DNA from: a virus
DNA length: 22,937 bases
Strand: one strand, 5' to 3'
IMG/VR virus record: IMGVR_UViG_3300037095_000075
Span: 1-22,937 of that record
Position 1 is the stretch's first letter. Each line of letters starts with the position of its first letter. Shown here piece by piece: positions 1 through 8,244 of the stretch. A program made the position numbers and the translations under genes. The notes beneath the pieces were generated by a model, which saw only the letters and a program-made list of their open reading frames with translations, made no database searches and was not told where the DNA came from.

Positions 1-201
1 CGCGCTGATCTCGGGAGCCATAGCCTGCGCCGTCTTGGTCGGATCACCGGAAAGGATGCTCTCCTCGTACTGCGCGGCGGGCGTGATGAGCCCTTCCCCC
101 ACGCCGGTCTGGTAGCCGGAAAGGGCGCCAAACTGATTCTGCTCTCCCTGAACGGGGTTCCCTGCCGCGAGATCGAAAATCGATGATAAGAGACCGCCCA
201 C
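1..201 (-). CDS. Virion-associated protein, N-terminal fragment (cut by window edge)
   Basis: Only the first 67 codons are present; the frame is open to the left edge. I chose the GTG at 199-201 because GGAGG (209-213) lies 7 nt upstream and because the preceding gene stops at 222, leaving just room for the ribosome binding site. The peptide begins MGGLLSSIFDLAAGNP and continues with a Gln/Gly/Ala-rich stretch (QNQFGALSGYQTGVGEG). Small, Gly/Ala/Gln-rich starts like this are common in phage internal virion or minor tail proteins, and the position after the tail-fibre genes fits. That assignment is inference; no domain is recognisable in the fragment. Confidence 0.65.
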   Translation of the reverse strand, partial: MGGLLSSIFDLAAGNPVQGEQNQFGALSGYQTGVGEGLITPAAQYEESILSGDPTKTAQAMAPEISA

Positions 202-221
202 GATTACACCTCCAGAACAGT

Positions 222-1004
222 TTACGTCGGATCGACGATATTTGTCGCGATGCCGTTTGTAAAAGTTATACTTCCCTGCGTTCCAAGTGCCGTCAGTTTT
301 GCCAGAGTGACCGTGTGCGTCACCCCCGCCGTAGGCAACTGCGCTTCCGCCAGGCTCCCTGAAATATCCGCGAACGATGGCTGGGATTGCGTGAAGTTCC
401 CGGTAGTTGCATCGTAGGAAGCCAGCCACTCGTGACTGACGGGAGCCTTCGTGTTTGCAAGCTGAGGCGTCCCTGTGAGGTCTGAGTAGTTCGGCTGGCT
501 CTCCGTGAATAGGCCCGTCGTGGCGTTGTAGCTGTTCAGCCATTTATGGGTAACCGGGCCGATGCTCTGAGGGACAATCTGAATCACCGTTGTCCCAGCA
601 TAGGCCAGCCACGCTCGATTGGCGAAGAATACCTGCACGCCTTGCCCAGACGCCAGAGTCAGGCTAGACGGCCCGCCGTTGATTGCCGATCCGTCGCTGG
701 TCGCAAGAGCGATTGAGCCAGAACCGAGGTTGAGGATGGTCGCCTGAAAGTTGGACGTGACGTTCGAGTTGAGCGCGACGTTTACGGTCGCCCCCGAATC
801 GAAGATGATGATGCCCTGATAGTCTGTGTTTTGAAGCGTGTAAGAGGCACTGGAATGCTCCGATATGCCGGAGGTGAACGCTCCCACGCCATACGTCGAG
901 TTCGTCGCCGCCGTAGCGCCAGAGTTCGCGGAAGCGGTGCCAATGGGAGACACCCCGGAGCGCGGAGGAATCGCTGTTGGCGTGTTGATGTTCTCTGCAA
1001 TCAT
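222..1004 (-). CDS. Tail fibre-like protein with two tandem repeats
   Basis: 260 aa, rich in Ser, Thr, Gly and Ala with few charged residues, typical of beta-structured phage fibres. Residues about 50-140 look like a beta-sandwich segment seen in many tail-fibre proteins (YTLQNTDYQGIIIFDS, then LNLGSGSIAL). Residues 151-182 and 189-216 are two copies of a repeat with the pattern H-K/E-W-L-x-S-Y-x-A-T-T-G-x-F-T-x-S-Q-P, a signature common in fibre and collar proteins. Its ATG overlaps the stop of the upstream 63-aa gene as ATGA, so translation is probably coupled. It likely sits at the host-contact end of the particle. The role is inferred from composition, repeats and position; receptor specificity cannot be told. 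Confidence 0.75.
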   Translation of the reverse strand: MIAENINTPTAIPPRSGVSPIGTASANSGATAATNSTYGVGAFTSGISEHSSASYTLQNTDYQGIIIFDSGATVNVALNSNVTSNFQATILNLGSGSIALATSDGSAINGGPSSLTLASGQGVQVFFANRAWLAYAGTTVIQIVPQSIGPVTHKWLNSYNATTGLFTESQPNYSDLTGTPQLANTKAPVSHEWLASYDATTGNFTQSQPSFADISGSLAEAQLPTAGVTHTVTLAKLTALGTQGSITFTNGIATNIVDPT

Positions 1005-1192
1005 TTCTTTGCCGCCGCCCCTTGCTGCGCTTCCAAAGCATTGATCCGAGCAGTTAATTGACCAATCGCGGTGAAATGATTGCCCAGCCGATCAAAAATC
1101 AACTGGTGCAGGGTCTGCAACTGCCCCGCCAATTCCGGGTCAGCCTTCGACTCGATTACCGGCGGAGTGTACTGAATCTGCTTCGTTGCCAT
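1001..1192 (-). CDS. Small coiled-coil protein next to tail-fibre genes
   Basis: 63 aa from ATG at 1192, which overlaps the TGA of the upstream hub gene by one base (TGATG). A GTG one codon earlier (1195) is also possible. GGAGG lies just upstream. The C-terminal half (LQTLHQLIFDRLGNHFTAIG, then LTARINALEAQQ) shows heptad-like spacing of Leu/Ile, so a short coiled coil is likely, followed by an Ala/Lys tail. Small helical proteins of this kind beside fibre genes may act as trimerisation or attachment adaptors, but no family is recognised and this role is a guess. Gene reality is supported by the start/stop overlaps at both ends. Confidence 0.7.
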   Translation of the reverse strand: MATKQIQYTPPVIESKADPELAGQLQTLHQLIFDRLGNHFTAIGQLTARINALEAQQGAAAKK

Positions 1193-4100
1193 CACGCCTC
1201 CAAATCTGGGGTGTTCTTCGCCATTTTGAACGGATTAAACCGCTTGAAGTCTCCAGCCCGCTCCCACGCGCCGATCCAGCAAAGGCAGTCGAACAAATAG
1301 AACGGTGCCGACGACTGAATCTGCCAAGAGCACGTCTTGAATTTGTTCGGAAACATCTTCAAAGCGATCTTTGCCGGAACGAACAGACTCCCCGCCGCCG
1401 GCCACGTCTGAGTCACCGTCGCGGGGTACGCTTCCCCGTCAAGGTTCATCGTAATCGTCACCGGGGCTGTTGCGACATACATCAAGTCGATTTGGTAGAC
1501 CCCCTGCCAGTCGCTCAGGCCGTGCGTCAGGGCGTCCGTTACCCGGCTGAGGATGGCGATGGGGAGAGGCATGAATCCGGGCTGCCATAGGTCAAGCTGC
1601 GTCCCGGAAGACGTGTTCCATGAGAACACAGCCTCAAGGTCGATCACGTCCTGCGGCTGGTTTGCTCCAAAGTCCACGATGTATGGAGCGAGCGCATCGG
1701 TCCCCGTCAGCGAGGCTGGAGCGAAGCCGCTCAAGGCTGTGGCGAACTGGTTCGCGTAGAGTCCGACCGTGACCGGGCCGGCCGCATCGACGACAGCCCG
1801 CACGAACACGTCGGAGACCCGCTTTGGAGCACGCACATCCCCGGAGTTGTCGGGAACCGTCCCCACCATCGACGTGCAAACTTCCGTGCCTCCGCTTTGG
1901 AGCACTCGGAGCGAGTTGTCATTGCATCCAACCGCCGTGTCATTGACGTTAGGAGCGTACTCGCTCGAATGCGCGGTGAATGGATACTGCCCCACATCGA
2001 CCATCCATCCATGCTCCGCCTCACCATAGACCAGCGTCCTCCGGTTTCCGTTCACGTCTCGGTAGTCCCAGTAGATGTACCCGTTCTGGTATGTGATGGT
2101 CTGCGGCAGAGAATCATTCGGGGGGTAGACGGTGAAGGGTCCAACCACTACGGGCGTGGGGGTGAAATTCTCGTGCGGAAAGAGGTTCCACAGCGTCTCG
2201 TCTGTGAGTGATTCATCCCCTCCGCCGTTGGTGATGTAGATGCCATCTGAGGCCCGGAACGCGAACGCCTTGCCGCCAAGAGCGCACCCGCAGTTTCGGA
2301 TGAACATGCCCCGCTTGCCGGAGCCGAGAATCGGGTTCCACTGGTTGCCCTGAATCCCCAATGTCGTCGCCTGAGCGTCCGCAAAGTTTGGATACATCAG
2401 CCAGTGATGCTCGGTTGAGAACGTGATGCTGATTCCGTTGATGAGCCCACCGCCCATCAGCGTCTCGGAAGGCGATGTGAGCAGCAGCCGATTCGTCTGC
2501 GGTGCCGAGTCTGGATTGTTGGCCTTCGTCCACACATAAGCGTTTGTCGTCGGGTCGATGGCATGGAAGAAGCCATAAGCGTCCGGCCCCCACATCGACT
2601 GCGTGGCCTGCTGTGCAAGAATCGGCTGCGCGATGTTGTAGGGAACGCCATCACCCGCCGCATCTCCGATGGTGTCCGGCACGTCGGGGATAACAATAGT
2701 CGTTGCCGAAGTCGGGCGCGATACCAGCGAGTACGCATTCTGTGCCGGCGATCCGATCAGCATCAGCGTTCCCGCAAGCATGTTCAACGGGAACTTGTTG
2801 CCGCTCTTCCACGTCACCACTCCAGCCACGATGGTGACCTTGCCCGCCAAAGGCACGCCGATGGTCGGAAAAGGCTCGTAGTCGTCTACCTGCATCAGTT
2901 GGTTGTTAGCCGCGGCAATGTCGGAAAGCGCATCCTCAACCTGCGTGTTGTACTGGATTCCGTTGATGACCGGCCCCAGACCATCGTTCGGGCCGGTGAT
3001 AACGTAGGTGGGATTCGGGAGACCTTCGTCCTGACGGTAGTAGTCCATCACCGTCACTTGAGGGTCGGTCTGGTAGGGCGACGTGATGAGGTTCGCCAGG
3101 ACCGGCGTCTGCTGAATCGTTGAGGCTGGCCCGGGATTGCCTTGAGCGCCGGTTTCCGTGGCGCGAGGCTTAGCCCAATACTGGACGTTGGTTCGCACTC
3201 CTTGAGGCAGGGGGGGGATGGTCGCAACACCCGCTCCGGGAGTCGGGGCCATCTCCACAATGAGCGAGCGCCCAGAGTGATACCAGTAATCCCAGTCGAT
3301 CTCGAATGGGTAGATTCCGGCGGCAGGGAAGGTCACGCTGATCGTGTTCGTGACGGCTCCACCCTCTCCGTTCGGCGTCGATACGAAGAGCAGCGGAAGT
3401 CCATCGACAACGGTGATCGACTGGCCCGCCGCCCCGTAGACCAGCCCTCCGGTAGAGGTTGCTCCGCCGCCTACCCCGAACATGATCTGGTCTTTGTTCT
3501 GAATCTGAATCGAGTACGTCCCGCCTTGGGGCACCCACAGCGACCCGGTGATACATGCGTTGAAGTCCTGATAGCCGTCCGACTCAAGCGCCGGATCGAA
3601 CAGCGGTACGCTACCGATGGTTGAGCCTGAAGAATTCAGCGTGCTCCACTGTACCGGAACCGTGCCATCCTCGGGCGTCGAGTCGAAGATGAGCGAGTTG
3701 TTCGAGGACGCAGCTTGCGCCGTTCCTGTCGTTCTCGACGTTCCTGTCCCCCCATCATTGGGGTTCTTCCAGATGTACACCGATACCGGCCCGGAGTGCG
3801 GCGAATCCCCCCAGATAGCGGCGTTGATGAGTCCAACGATGGAAGACACTTTCGTGATGGCTGAAGTCGATACTAAGGCTTCAACAAGGTACGACCCGGA
3901 GAAGAGTGCTGGATTGCCGAATGTGCCGCCTTGCCCGTCGATGCCGATCTGTAGCTGCGCCGCACCGTAGGGGACCGTGAGCGTTGCACCTGCGCCCACG
4001 TTGCCCACTACAGGTGGAGCGCCCATCCCAGTTGCCTGAGCGATGATGTTTCCATTCGCATCGGTGAAAGCGAACACGACGATCAACGGAGAAACAATGA

Positions 4101-4857
4101 AGTCGCCGGGATAGCCCGCGGTGCTCGGGCCCGCGTCGCCGGGGGCATGAACAGACCCGTTGACCGTGGCCGTTCCTGTGACCGTGAGCTGTACTGTAGC
4201 CCCTCCAACCGGCGTTGCAATAATCGCGGGATATGGGGGCTGGGTGTCCGTCCCGTTGTAGTCGTAGTCGGCGTTGACGCCGCCGATGTTCGTCCATGGC
4301 GGGGTGTTGGCGGGAAGCGAGAGCCATAGAGAGCTTGAATCGACGTTGATCGAGACTTGGACCGGGTACTGTGGCTCCATGATGCCCGTCTTTCGGGTCA
4401 GCATGTCGGAGCGCAGCTTGATCATCCCCGCGCATTGCTGCGAATCGGAGACAATAACCGTCGCCATCGAGCTATCGGCGATGTATGCCCACGGCTGCAC
4501 TGACTGATCGGGCTGGTTGATGCAGATCGAAGGAGGCTGGCCGGTCATGCCCGAATCGACTTCGGTTCCGTTGACGTAGAGTGCCCCGGAATCCGTAGCG
4601 ATGATGCGCACAAACCCGACTGCGGGGCCGTTGGGAGTCGTGTCGTTGAGCCGCACGATGGTGTTTGGAGCCGAGGGGTAGGTGTAGAGCGCCGCGCCCG
4701 TGGTGGGGCGTCCGGTGATGCGCCCCATAATGCGCTGGCGAATGTTCTGGAGATAGATGTACTCTCCTTCAGGAACCAAATCCGGCGCGACACGGGTATT
4801 CATCCCCCCTTTTACAAGGAATCTTTTGCCATTGGAACGGCGGCTATACCCGGCCAC
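1192..4857 (-). CDS. Very large tail/hub protein, propeller-like with a PA14-like insert
   Basis: About 1,221 aa, the largest gene in the window. I place the start at GTG 4857, not at upstream ATGs (4911, 4875), because AAGGAGG at 4864-4870 is exactly 6 nt upstream; this Shine-Dalgarno lies inside the 3' end of the HNH gene. The N-terminus (FLVKGGMNTRVAPDLVPEGE) resembles the opening of phage hub or DNA-stabilisation proteins that form beta-propellers. Residues about 420-540 (GSLWVPQGGTYSIQIQNKDQ, later GIYPFEIDWDYWYHSGRSLI) look like a PA14-type carbohydrate-binding beta-sandwich. Around residues 750-900 come propeller-like strands (FRASDGIYITNGGGDESLTD). It probably forms the short tail hub or nozzle. 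Domain calls are pattern-based, and an alternative is a large fibre or baseplate-like protein. Confidence 0.85.
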   Translation of the reverse strand: MAGYSRRSNGKRFLVKGGMNTRVAPDLVPEGEYIYLQNIRQRIMGRITGRPTTGAALYTYPSAPNTIVRLNDTTPNGPAVGFVRIIATDSGALYVNGTEVDSGMTGQPPSICINQPDQSVQPWAYIADSSMATVIVSDSQQCAGMIKLRSDMLTRKTGIMEPQYPVQVSINVDSSSLWLSLPANTPPWTNIGGVNADYDYNGTDTQPPYPAIIATPVGGATVQLTVTGTATVNGSVHAPGDAGPSTAGYPGDFIVSPLIVVFAFTDANGNIIAQATGMGAPPVVGNVGAGATLTVPYGAAQLQIGIDGQGGTFGNPALFSGSYLVEALVSTSAITKVSSIVGLINAAIWGDSPHSGPVSVYIWKNPNDGGTGTSRTTGTAQAASSNNSLIFDSTPEDGTVPVQWSTLNSSGSTIGSVPLFDPALESDGYQDFNACITGSLWVPQGGTYSIQIQNKDQIMFGVGGGATSTGGLVYGAAGQSITVVDGLPLLFVSTPNGEGGAVTNTISVTFPAAGIYPFEIDWDYWYHSGRSLIVEMAPTPGAGVATIPPLPQGVRTNVQYWAKPRATETGAQGNPGPASTIQQTPVLANLITSPYQTDPQVTVMDYYRQDEGLPNPTYVITGPNDGLGPVINGIQYNTQVEDALSDIAAANNQLMQVDDYEPFPTIGVPLAGKVTIVAGVVTWKSGNKFPLNMLAGTLMLIGSPAQNAYSLVSRPTSATTIVIPDVPDTIGDAAGDGVPYNIAQPILAQQATQSMWGPDAYGFFHAIDPTTNAYVWTKANNPDSAPQTNRLLLTSPSETLMGGGLINGISITFSTEHHWLMYPNFADAQATTLGIQGNQWNPILGSGKRGMFIRNCGCALGGKAFAFRASDGIYITNGGGDESLTDETLWNLFPHENFTPTPVVVGPFTVYPPNDSLPQTITYQNGYIYWDYRDVNGNRRTLVYGEAEHGWMVDVGQYPFTAHSSEYAPNVNDTAVGCNDNSLRVLQSGGTEVCTSMVGTVPDNSGDVRAPKRVSDVFVRAVVDAAGPVTVGLYANQFATALSGFAPASLTGTDALAPYIVDFGANQPQDVIDLEAVFSWNTSSGTQLDLWQPGFMPLPIAILSRVTDALTHGLSDWQGVYQIDLMYVATAPVTITMNLDGEAYPATVTQTWPAAGSLFVPAKIALKMFPNKFKTCSWQIQSSAPFYLFDCLCWIGAWERAGDFKRFNPFKMAKNTPDLEA

Positions 4858-5281
4858 TCTGCGCCTCCTTTCCATCGAATTCGATTCCCCGCCGTGCAGC
4901 AAGCCATTCAATAGAGTGTCCGTGCTTGAGGGTTATAAACACATGCGAATCGCTGGTTCGCAGAAGTTTTGCCCAATCAGTCAACAGCATCCTGAGTCCA
5001 AATCCCTCAACGTATCGATTACGGGCCGTATTCCTTCCCTGCTCTGTGGCAGTAGCCCACATGCAGTTTTCCGGGCAATAATTGCCGTTCCCGTCTTTCC
5101 GCTCGATGCTGGACCCTACAGGGGGATCACCCATATCGGCATAGAAATTATCGAATGAATTCCTCCACTTGTCACACATGGTGATTCCGCGCCCACCATA
5201 GAGCGGATATTTCTTGCAACGCGGGTTGTAGCAGCGTTCCTTGGCGTGGGACCACGATTTGTATGCCCTGGTTCTAGTCAT
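4844..5281 (-). CDS. Free-standing HNH-type homing endonuclease
   Basis: 145 aa. The core matches a common phage HNH family: SWSHAKERCYNP (9-20), YPLYGGRGITMCDKW (25-39), F..F..DMG..P (43-54), then SIERKDGNGNYCPENCMWAT (58-77) followed by EQ..N. The metal/catalytic region is the DGNGNY-P-NC-W segment. Residues 101-130 (LLTDWAKLLRTSDSHVFITL onward) resemble a helix-turn-helix used for DNA recognition by such enzymes. The start at ATG 5281 lies 7 nt after the adaptor stop (5289-5291); no good ribosome binding site is seen. Its 3' end overlaps the hub-gene start by 14 nt and contains that gene's Shine-Dalgarno. Base composition looks more AT-rich than its neighbours, consistent with later insertion. 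Enzymes of this type nick or cut DNA at allelic sites lacking the insert. Confidence 0.85.
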   Translation of the reverse strand: MTRTRAYKSWSHAKERCYNPRCKKYPLYGGRGITMCDKWRNSFDNFYADMGDPPVGSSIERKDGNGNYCPENCMWATATEQGRNTARNRYVEGFGLRMLLTDWAKLLRTSDSHVFITLKHGHSIEWLAARRGIEFDGKEAQSGRV

Positions 5282-5288
5282 GCCATGC

Positions 5289-6638
5289 CTACGATTTCCG
5301 TGCAGTTCCCCGTCCTTCGCTCTCCATGCGTTCGAATCTCGGATCATCAATATCTCCCCTATTGCCTTCCATGAGCATCTGCACTCGCGAGACACCCAAA
5401 GAGGCATACTGACTACTCTTCAAACGACAGTATGACTCAAATTGTTCAAGAAGGGGGAGTGTATTTAAGAAATCTTTACCGCCAAGCTTGAAGCTCGCCA
5501 CGTGTTGGGCGTAGGCCAGCACCGCATCCACCCCGTCCCGGCTCAACTGGATTTGGTCGCTATCGGCGGATGGCACAGGAGCGTTCTCGACTACCGTCAG
5601 AACCGTTGAGACTTCTGTTGTCGTGAAGGGGGCCAGCGCAATCAGGTCGATTCCCCCAACCACGATTTGCGGATCGTCTACCGGCTGGTTCTGCTCCCAG
5701 TTCTGCATCTGGGTGTCGATCTCCTTGAGACCAAGCGTATCGACGCTCACGCTGCCCACCGTCGCCTCCAGAAGCCACGGCAGGCGCATCATAGCCTTCT
5801 TGCCTTGCTCGTAGCGGGCCATGCAGTATTTGGCTCTCTGCGAGTCCCGGCCCTCGGGAGAGTTCGCCAGAACGTCCGCCAGCGCCCCGTACAGGCATAC
5901 CCACGCCCAATCGTCAGGAAGTCCCACAAGGGCCGCAGAGGGCGGCGCAAATGACACTCCAGCCTCAGATACCAGCATGTCCCACTGGCCGCCTTGATTC
6001 GGCGGACAGGACACGTCGAACGAGAGCGGGGTGTTGGCGGTAATCATCCATGAGTCCGGCTCCCCCGGCTGGATGGCAAGGTTCACGCCGAAAGCGTTTC
6101 GCGTCACCACATCCTCGCGGCCGAGCGCGTAAGGCATCGTGGCCGAAGAGTCGAATGGAATCCACCGCACCCGGCTCAGGTTTAGCGTCGAGTCGGGCAG
6201 GAACGTCCGCACTGAGAGCGCCGGAGATGGTTGAAGCAGGTTCACCACATTCGCGTTCGACAGGAGCAGGAGTTCGTCGCGGCGGTACTGAAGGGCGCCG
6301 GAGAGCATGGCGATGTTGTACTGAGCGGTCCCCGTCCACACGCCACCCGACATCGGCTCAAGCAGCATCGCTTCCATCTGGTCGTAGAGGTCGGAATCGG
6401 TGACCGTGCGCTGGCGCGGGGAGCCGGCCACGTTGAGCGTCTTCCACGTATCGCCGGGGTTGAAGTCGAACTGGTAATCCTCTGGCCACGCCGCAGTTTG
6501 CGCGTTGAGGATTCGCAAGCCCTCTTGGATGTAAAGATTCGCCTCCAGCGCAGTCGTATACACCGCTCCTGAGTCCTGCAAGCGATTGAGCAATTCCGCC
6601 CGCATCTGGCCGAGAGTGATGTACGCATAGCTGGCCAT
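5289..6638 (-). CDS. Adaptor/connector-like virion protein (second of two)
   Basis: 449 aa. The N-terminus (LGQMRAELLNRLQDSGAVYT...LYIQEGLRILNAQTAAWPED) is helical followed by beta-like sequence, and a middle segment (LPDDWAWVCLYGALADVLAN, then A.YCMARYEQGKKAM) matches the pattern lP....i..GAla.lL...rd...A.y..ryeqG seen in phage head-tail adaptor proteins. It therefore probably connects portal to tail. Its ATG overlaps the stop of the 62-aa gene (ATGA). Its stop is followed almost directly by the HNH gene. The family assignment rests on pattern recall and gene order, not on a search; a tail tube-like role is an alternative. Confidence 0.7.
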   Translation of the reverse strand: MASYAYITLGQMRAELLNRLQDSGAVYTTALEANLYIQEGLRILNAQTAAWPEDYQFDFNPGDTWKTLNVAGSPRQRTVTDSDLYDQMEAMLLEPMSGGVWTGTAQYNIAMLSGALQYRRDELLLLSNANVVNLLQPSPALSVRTFLPDSTLNLSRVRWIPFDSSATMPYALGREDVVTRNAFGVNLAIQPGEPDSWMITANTPLSFDVSCPPNQGGQWDMLVSEAGVSFAPPSAALVGLPDDWAWVCLYGALADVLANSPEGRDSQRAKYCMARYEQGKKAMMRLPWLLEATVGSVSVDTLGLKEIDTQMQNWEQNQPVDDPQIVVGGIDLIALAPFTTTEVSTVLTVVENAPVPSADSDQIQLSRDGVDAVLAYAQHVASFKLGGKDFLNTLPLLEQFESYCRLKSSQYASLGVSRVQMLMEGNRGDIDDPRFERMESEGRGTARKS

Positions 6639-6826
6639 CAGGCATCCGTTCTTCCGTGCAGTAAAGCGTCAAGTTGCCGTACACTCATCTTCTCGATGTA
6701 GGTTCCGGAATCCAAAGGATGCCCCTGCCTCTCCGCTTCCCTGAGTAGGGCGTGGATTTGCTTAGGCCCGTAGGTATCATCCGTGTCGTCGGGAATGACG
6801 ATGATATGAAATACCGACTTCGCCAC
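6638..6826 (-). CDS. Small hypothetical protein between two connector genes
   Basis: 62 aa starting at GTG 6826, one base after the upstream stop (TAG, 6828-6830), with GGAGG about 7 nt upstream. The sequence (FHIIVIPDDTDDTYGPKQIH...LLREAERQGHPLDSGTYIEK) predicts a beta-strand, an acidic loop and two helices. No family is recognised. Both ends are coupled to neighbours (TAG-C-GTG and ATGA), which supports real translation. It may be a small accessory or assembly factor of the connector, but nothing in the sequence shows that directly. Confidence 0.7.
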   Translation of the reverse strand: MAKSVFHIIVIPDDTDDTYGPKQIHALLREAERQGHPLDSGTYIEKMSVRQLDALLHGRTDA

Positions 6827-6827
6827 G

Positions 6828-7835
6828 CTATCCCCTCCACGGACCAGATGACATCGTTCCTGAGTTGAAATAGGCTTTGCTGCTGAATCCCTGCGTCGCC
6901 ATGCTCACGTTCGCCATATACGAATCGACGGCATCGCGGTCTAGAAGGCGCAGCGTCTTCAACCGCGTCAGGAAGTCCGTCTCCGACTCTTTTTTGAGGC
7001 CGAGGTAGTTCCCGCCCGAGCCCTTCGCCGCCATGATGTCCTTTCGCGCTTCCGCATCCCGGTAAGCCCATGTCAGCGCCTTTTGCGTCACCACTTCCTC
7101 GTCAATCGGCGGCGGCAGCGTGTCGGAATTGTTGACCAGATAAGGCGCTTCAATCACCGCGTACCACTGGTAGGCAATCGACTGAGTGGGGTAGGGGTAC
7201 AACTCGATCAACTGCTGATTCAGAGTTGCCGATGGGGTTGCGGTCCCGGCGCCGCGCTGGTCAGCGCCAAGCGGAGCGCATACGGTGGGGTTCGATGCGA
7301 TCAGTCTAGCCGGGTCGTAGTAGTCCAGCGTTCGCCGCGGAGTCCAAATATCCATCGTCCAGCAATCGAACATATCCGCCACGCTCAGGAACCGCTTGAA
7401 CCCAACCGGCATCGGGATGTAGGCCCCGTACATCTGATAGGCCACCCCGGAATAGAACGGAAGCGGGTCAGTGAAGTTCCGGTCAAGGGTCAGAACCACA
7501 GCGTTAGGATTCGTTGCGTCGAGAGCAATCACGGAGTAGACGCTGTAGCCCTGGGCGCGGAACTGCTGCGTCGTCGCACGCCAGTAGAACGGCAGCGCCA
7601 GCCATGCCGCCGACGCCACCGCGTCCCCGGTCACCTGGTTCGATCCGAGCGAGCACGTCATCGTCCCCGCCGTCGTGATTGGAGGCGTCGAGAAACTACC
7701 CTGCTGGAGTTGAAACGACCATAGGCAGGAATCCTGCACGATCTTGAATGCCCGGTTGACGAGCTTGCGAGCACGGACGCGGCCAAGCGCCGGAACCAGA
7801 TCCGTGATCTCACTGGACATATCCACGAGTGCCAT
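6828..7835 (-). CDS. Head-tail adaptor-like protein (first of two)
   Basis: 335 aa, start ATG with TTGGAG 5 nt upstream. The N-terminal helical part (ARKLVNRAFKIVQDSCLWSF) is followed by beta-rich sequence. Around residues 215-265 there is LYPYPTQSIAYQWYAVIEAP...LPPPIDEEVVTQKALTWAYR, the l.lyP.P...l.v.y...p.l...d...iPe......gA pattern of phage adaptor proteins that bind below the portal. Position after the head genes and just behind a terminator-like hairpin fits a connector role. The 449-aa protein two genes downstream has a similar architecture and may be a divergent relative. Confidence is moderate because the family is inferred from motif pattern and synteny. Confidence 0.7.
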   Translation of the reverse strand: MALVDMSSEITDLVPALGRVRARKLVNRAFKIVQDSCLWSFQLQQGSFSTPPITTAGTMTCSLGSNQVTGDAVASAAWLALPFYWRATTQQFRAQGYSVYSVIALDATNPNAVVLTLDRNFTDPLPFYSGVAYQMYGAYIPMPVGFKRFLSVADMFDCWTMDIWTPRRTLDYYDPARLIASNPTVCAPLGADQRGAGTATPSATLNQQLIELYPYPTQSIAYQWYAVIEAPYLVNNSDTLPPPIDEEVVTQKALTWAYRDAEARKDIMAAKGSGGNYLGLKKESETDFLTRLKTLRLLDRDAVDSYMANVSMATQGFSSKAYFNSGTMSSGPWRG

Positions 7836-7844
7836 CTACGCTCC

Positions 7845-7879
7845 AAAAGGAAAGGGCGACGGCTTATTCGCCGCCGCCC
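7845..7879 (-). terminator. Rho-independent terminator-like hairpin between head and connector genes
   Basis: On the minus strand a 10-bp stem (GGGCGGCGGC / GCCGTCGCCC, one G-U pair) with loop GAATAA is followed by TTTCCTTTT. It lies between the 110-aa head gene (ends 7900) and the ribosome binding site of the 335-aa gene. It probably lets capsid genes be expressed more strongly than downstream tail genes through partial termination or RNA 3'-end protection. Confidence 0.7.
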
Positions 7880-7899
7880 AAGCTCACTTCCTCTGCCCA

Positions 7900-8232
7900 T
7901 CACTGCCCGATAGCTGCCAGCCTCACCGTCTCACCCGAGAGATTGACTGCCGCTGCCACCTGCGCCCCGGTCGATACAACGAACCAAACCAACTGCCATT
8001 GCGTGAATCCGTTGTTCAGCGCCCGAGGCTCGGCGCGGTAGTTGCCGCTCTGCGATACTCCGCCGGTAAGCTGCCAGATGTACGAGTTGAACCCGAAGCT
8101 CTGCGGACTGATCGCATCGCCGCCCGTCTGGTAGCTTGCGGAGCCGGAAACATCGAGGGGACTCCAATACATCCCCCCGAATGTCTGCTGTACTCCAAGA
8201 ATCGGATGTGTTGCTCCAACACCTTGCGACAT
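7900..8232 (-). CDS. Small head-associated structural protein, hypothetical
   Basis: 110 aa with AAGGAG 5 nt before its ATG. The sequence is Gly/Ser/Gln-rich with aromatic residues (FGGMYWSPLDVSGSASYQTG, WQLVWFVVSTGAQVAAAV) and looks beta-structured. No family is recognised. It lies immediately downstream of the 226-aa and capsid genes and before the terminator, so it is probably a minor capsid, decoration or head-completion component. This is an inference from position and composition only. Confidence 0.7.
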   Translation of the reverse strand: MSQGVGATHPILGVQQTFGGMYWSPLDVSGSASYQTGGDAISPQSFGFNSYIWQLTGGVSQSGNYRAEPRALNNGFTQWQLVWFVVSTGAQVAAAVNLSGETVRLAAIGQ

Positions 8233-8244
8233 AGAAACTCCTTG

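Noticed and set aside
4844-5288. Group I intron carrying the HNH gene
   Set aside because: The flanking genes each have their own stop and start with a ribosome binding site, and I see no need to join them; the HNH gene is better read as free-standing.
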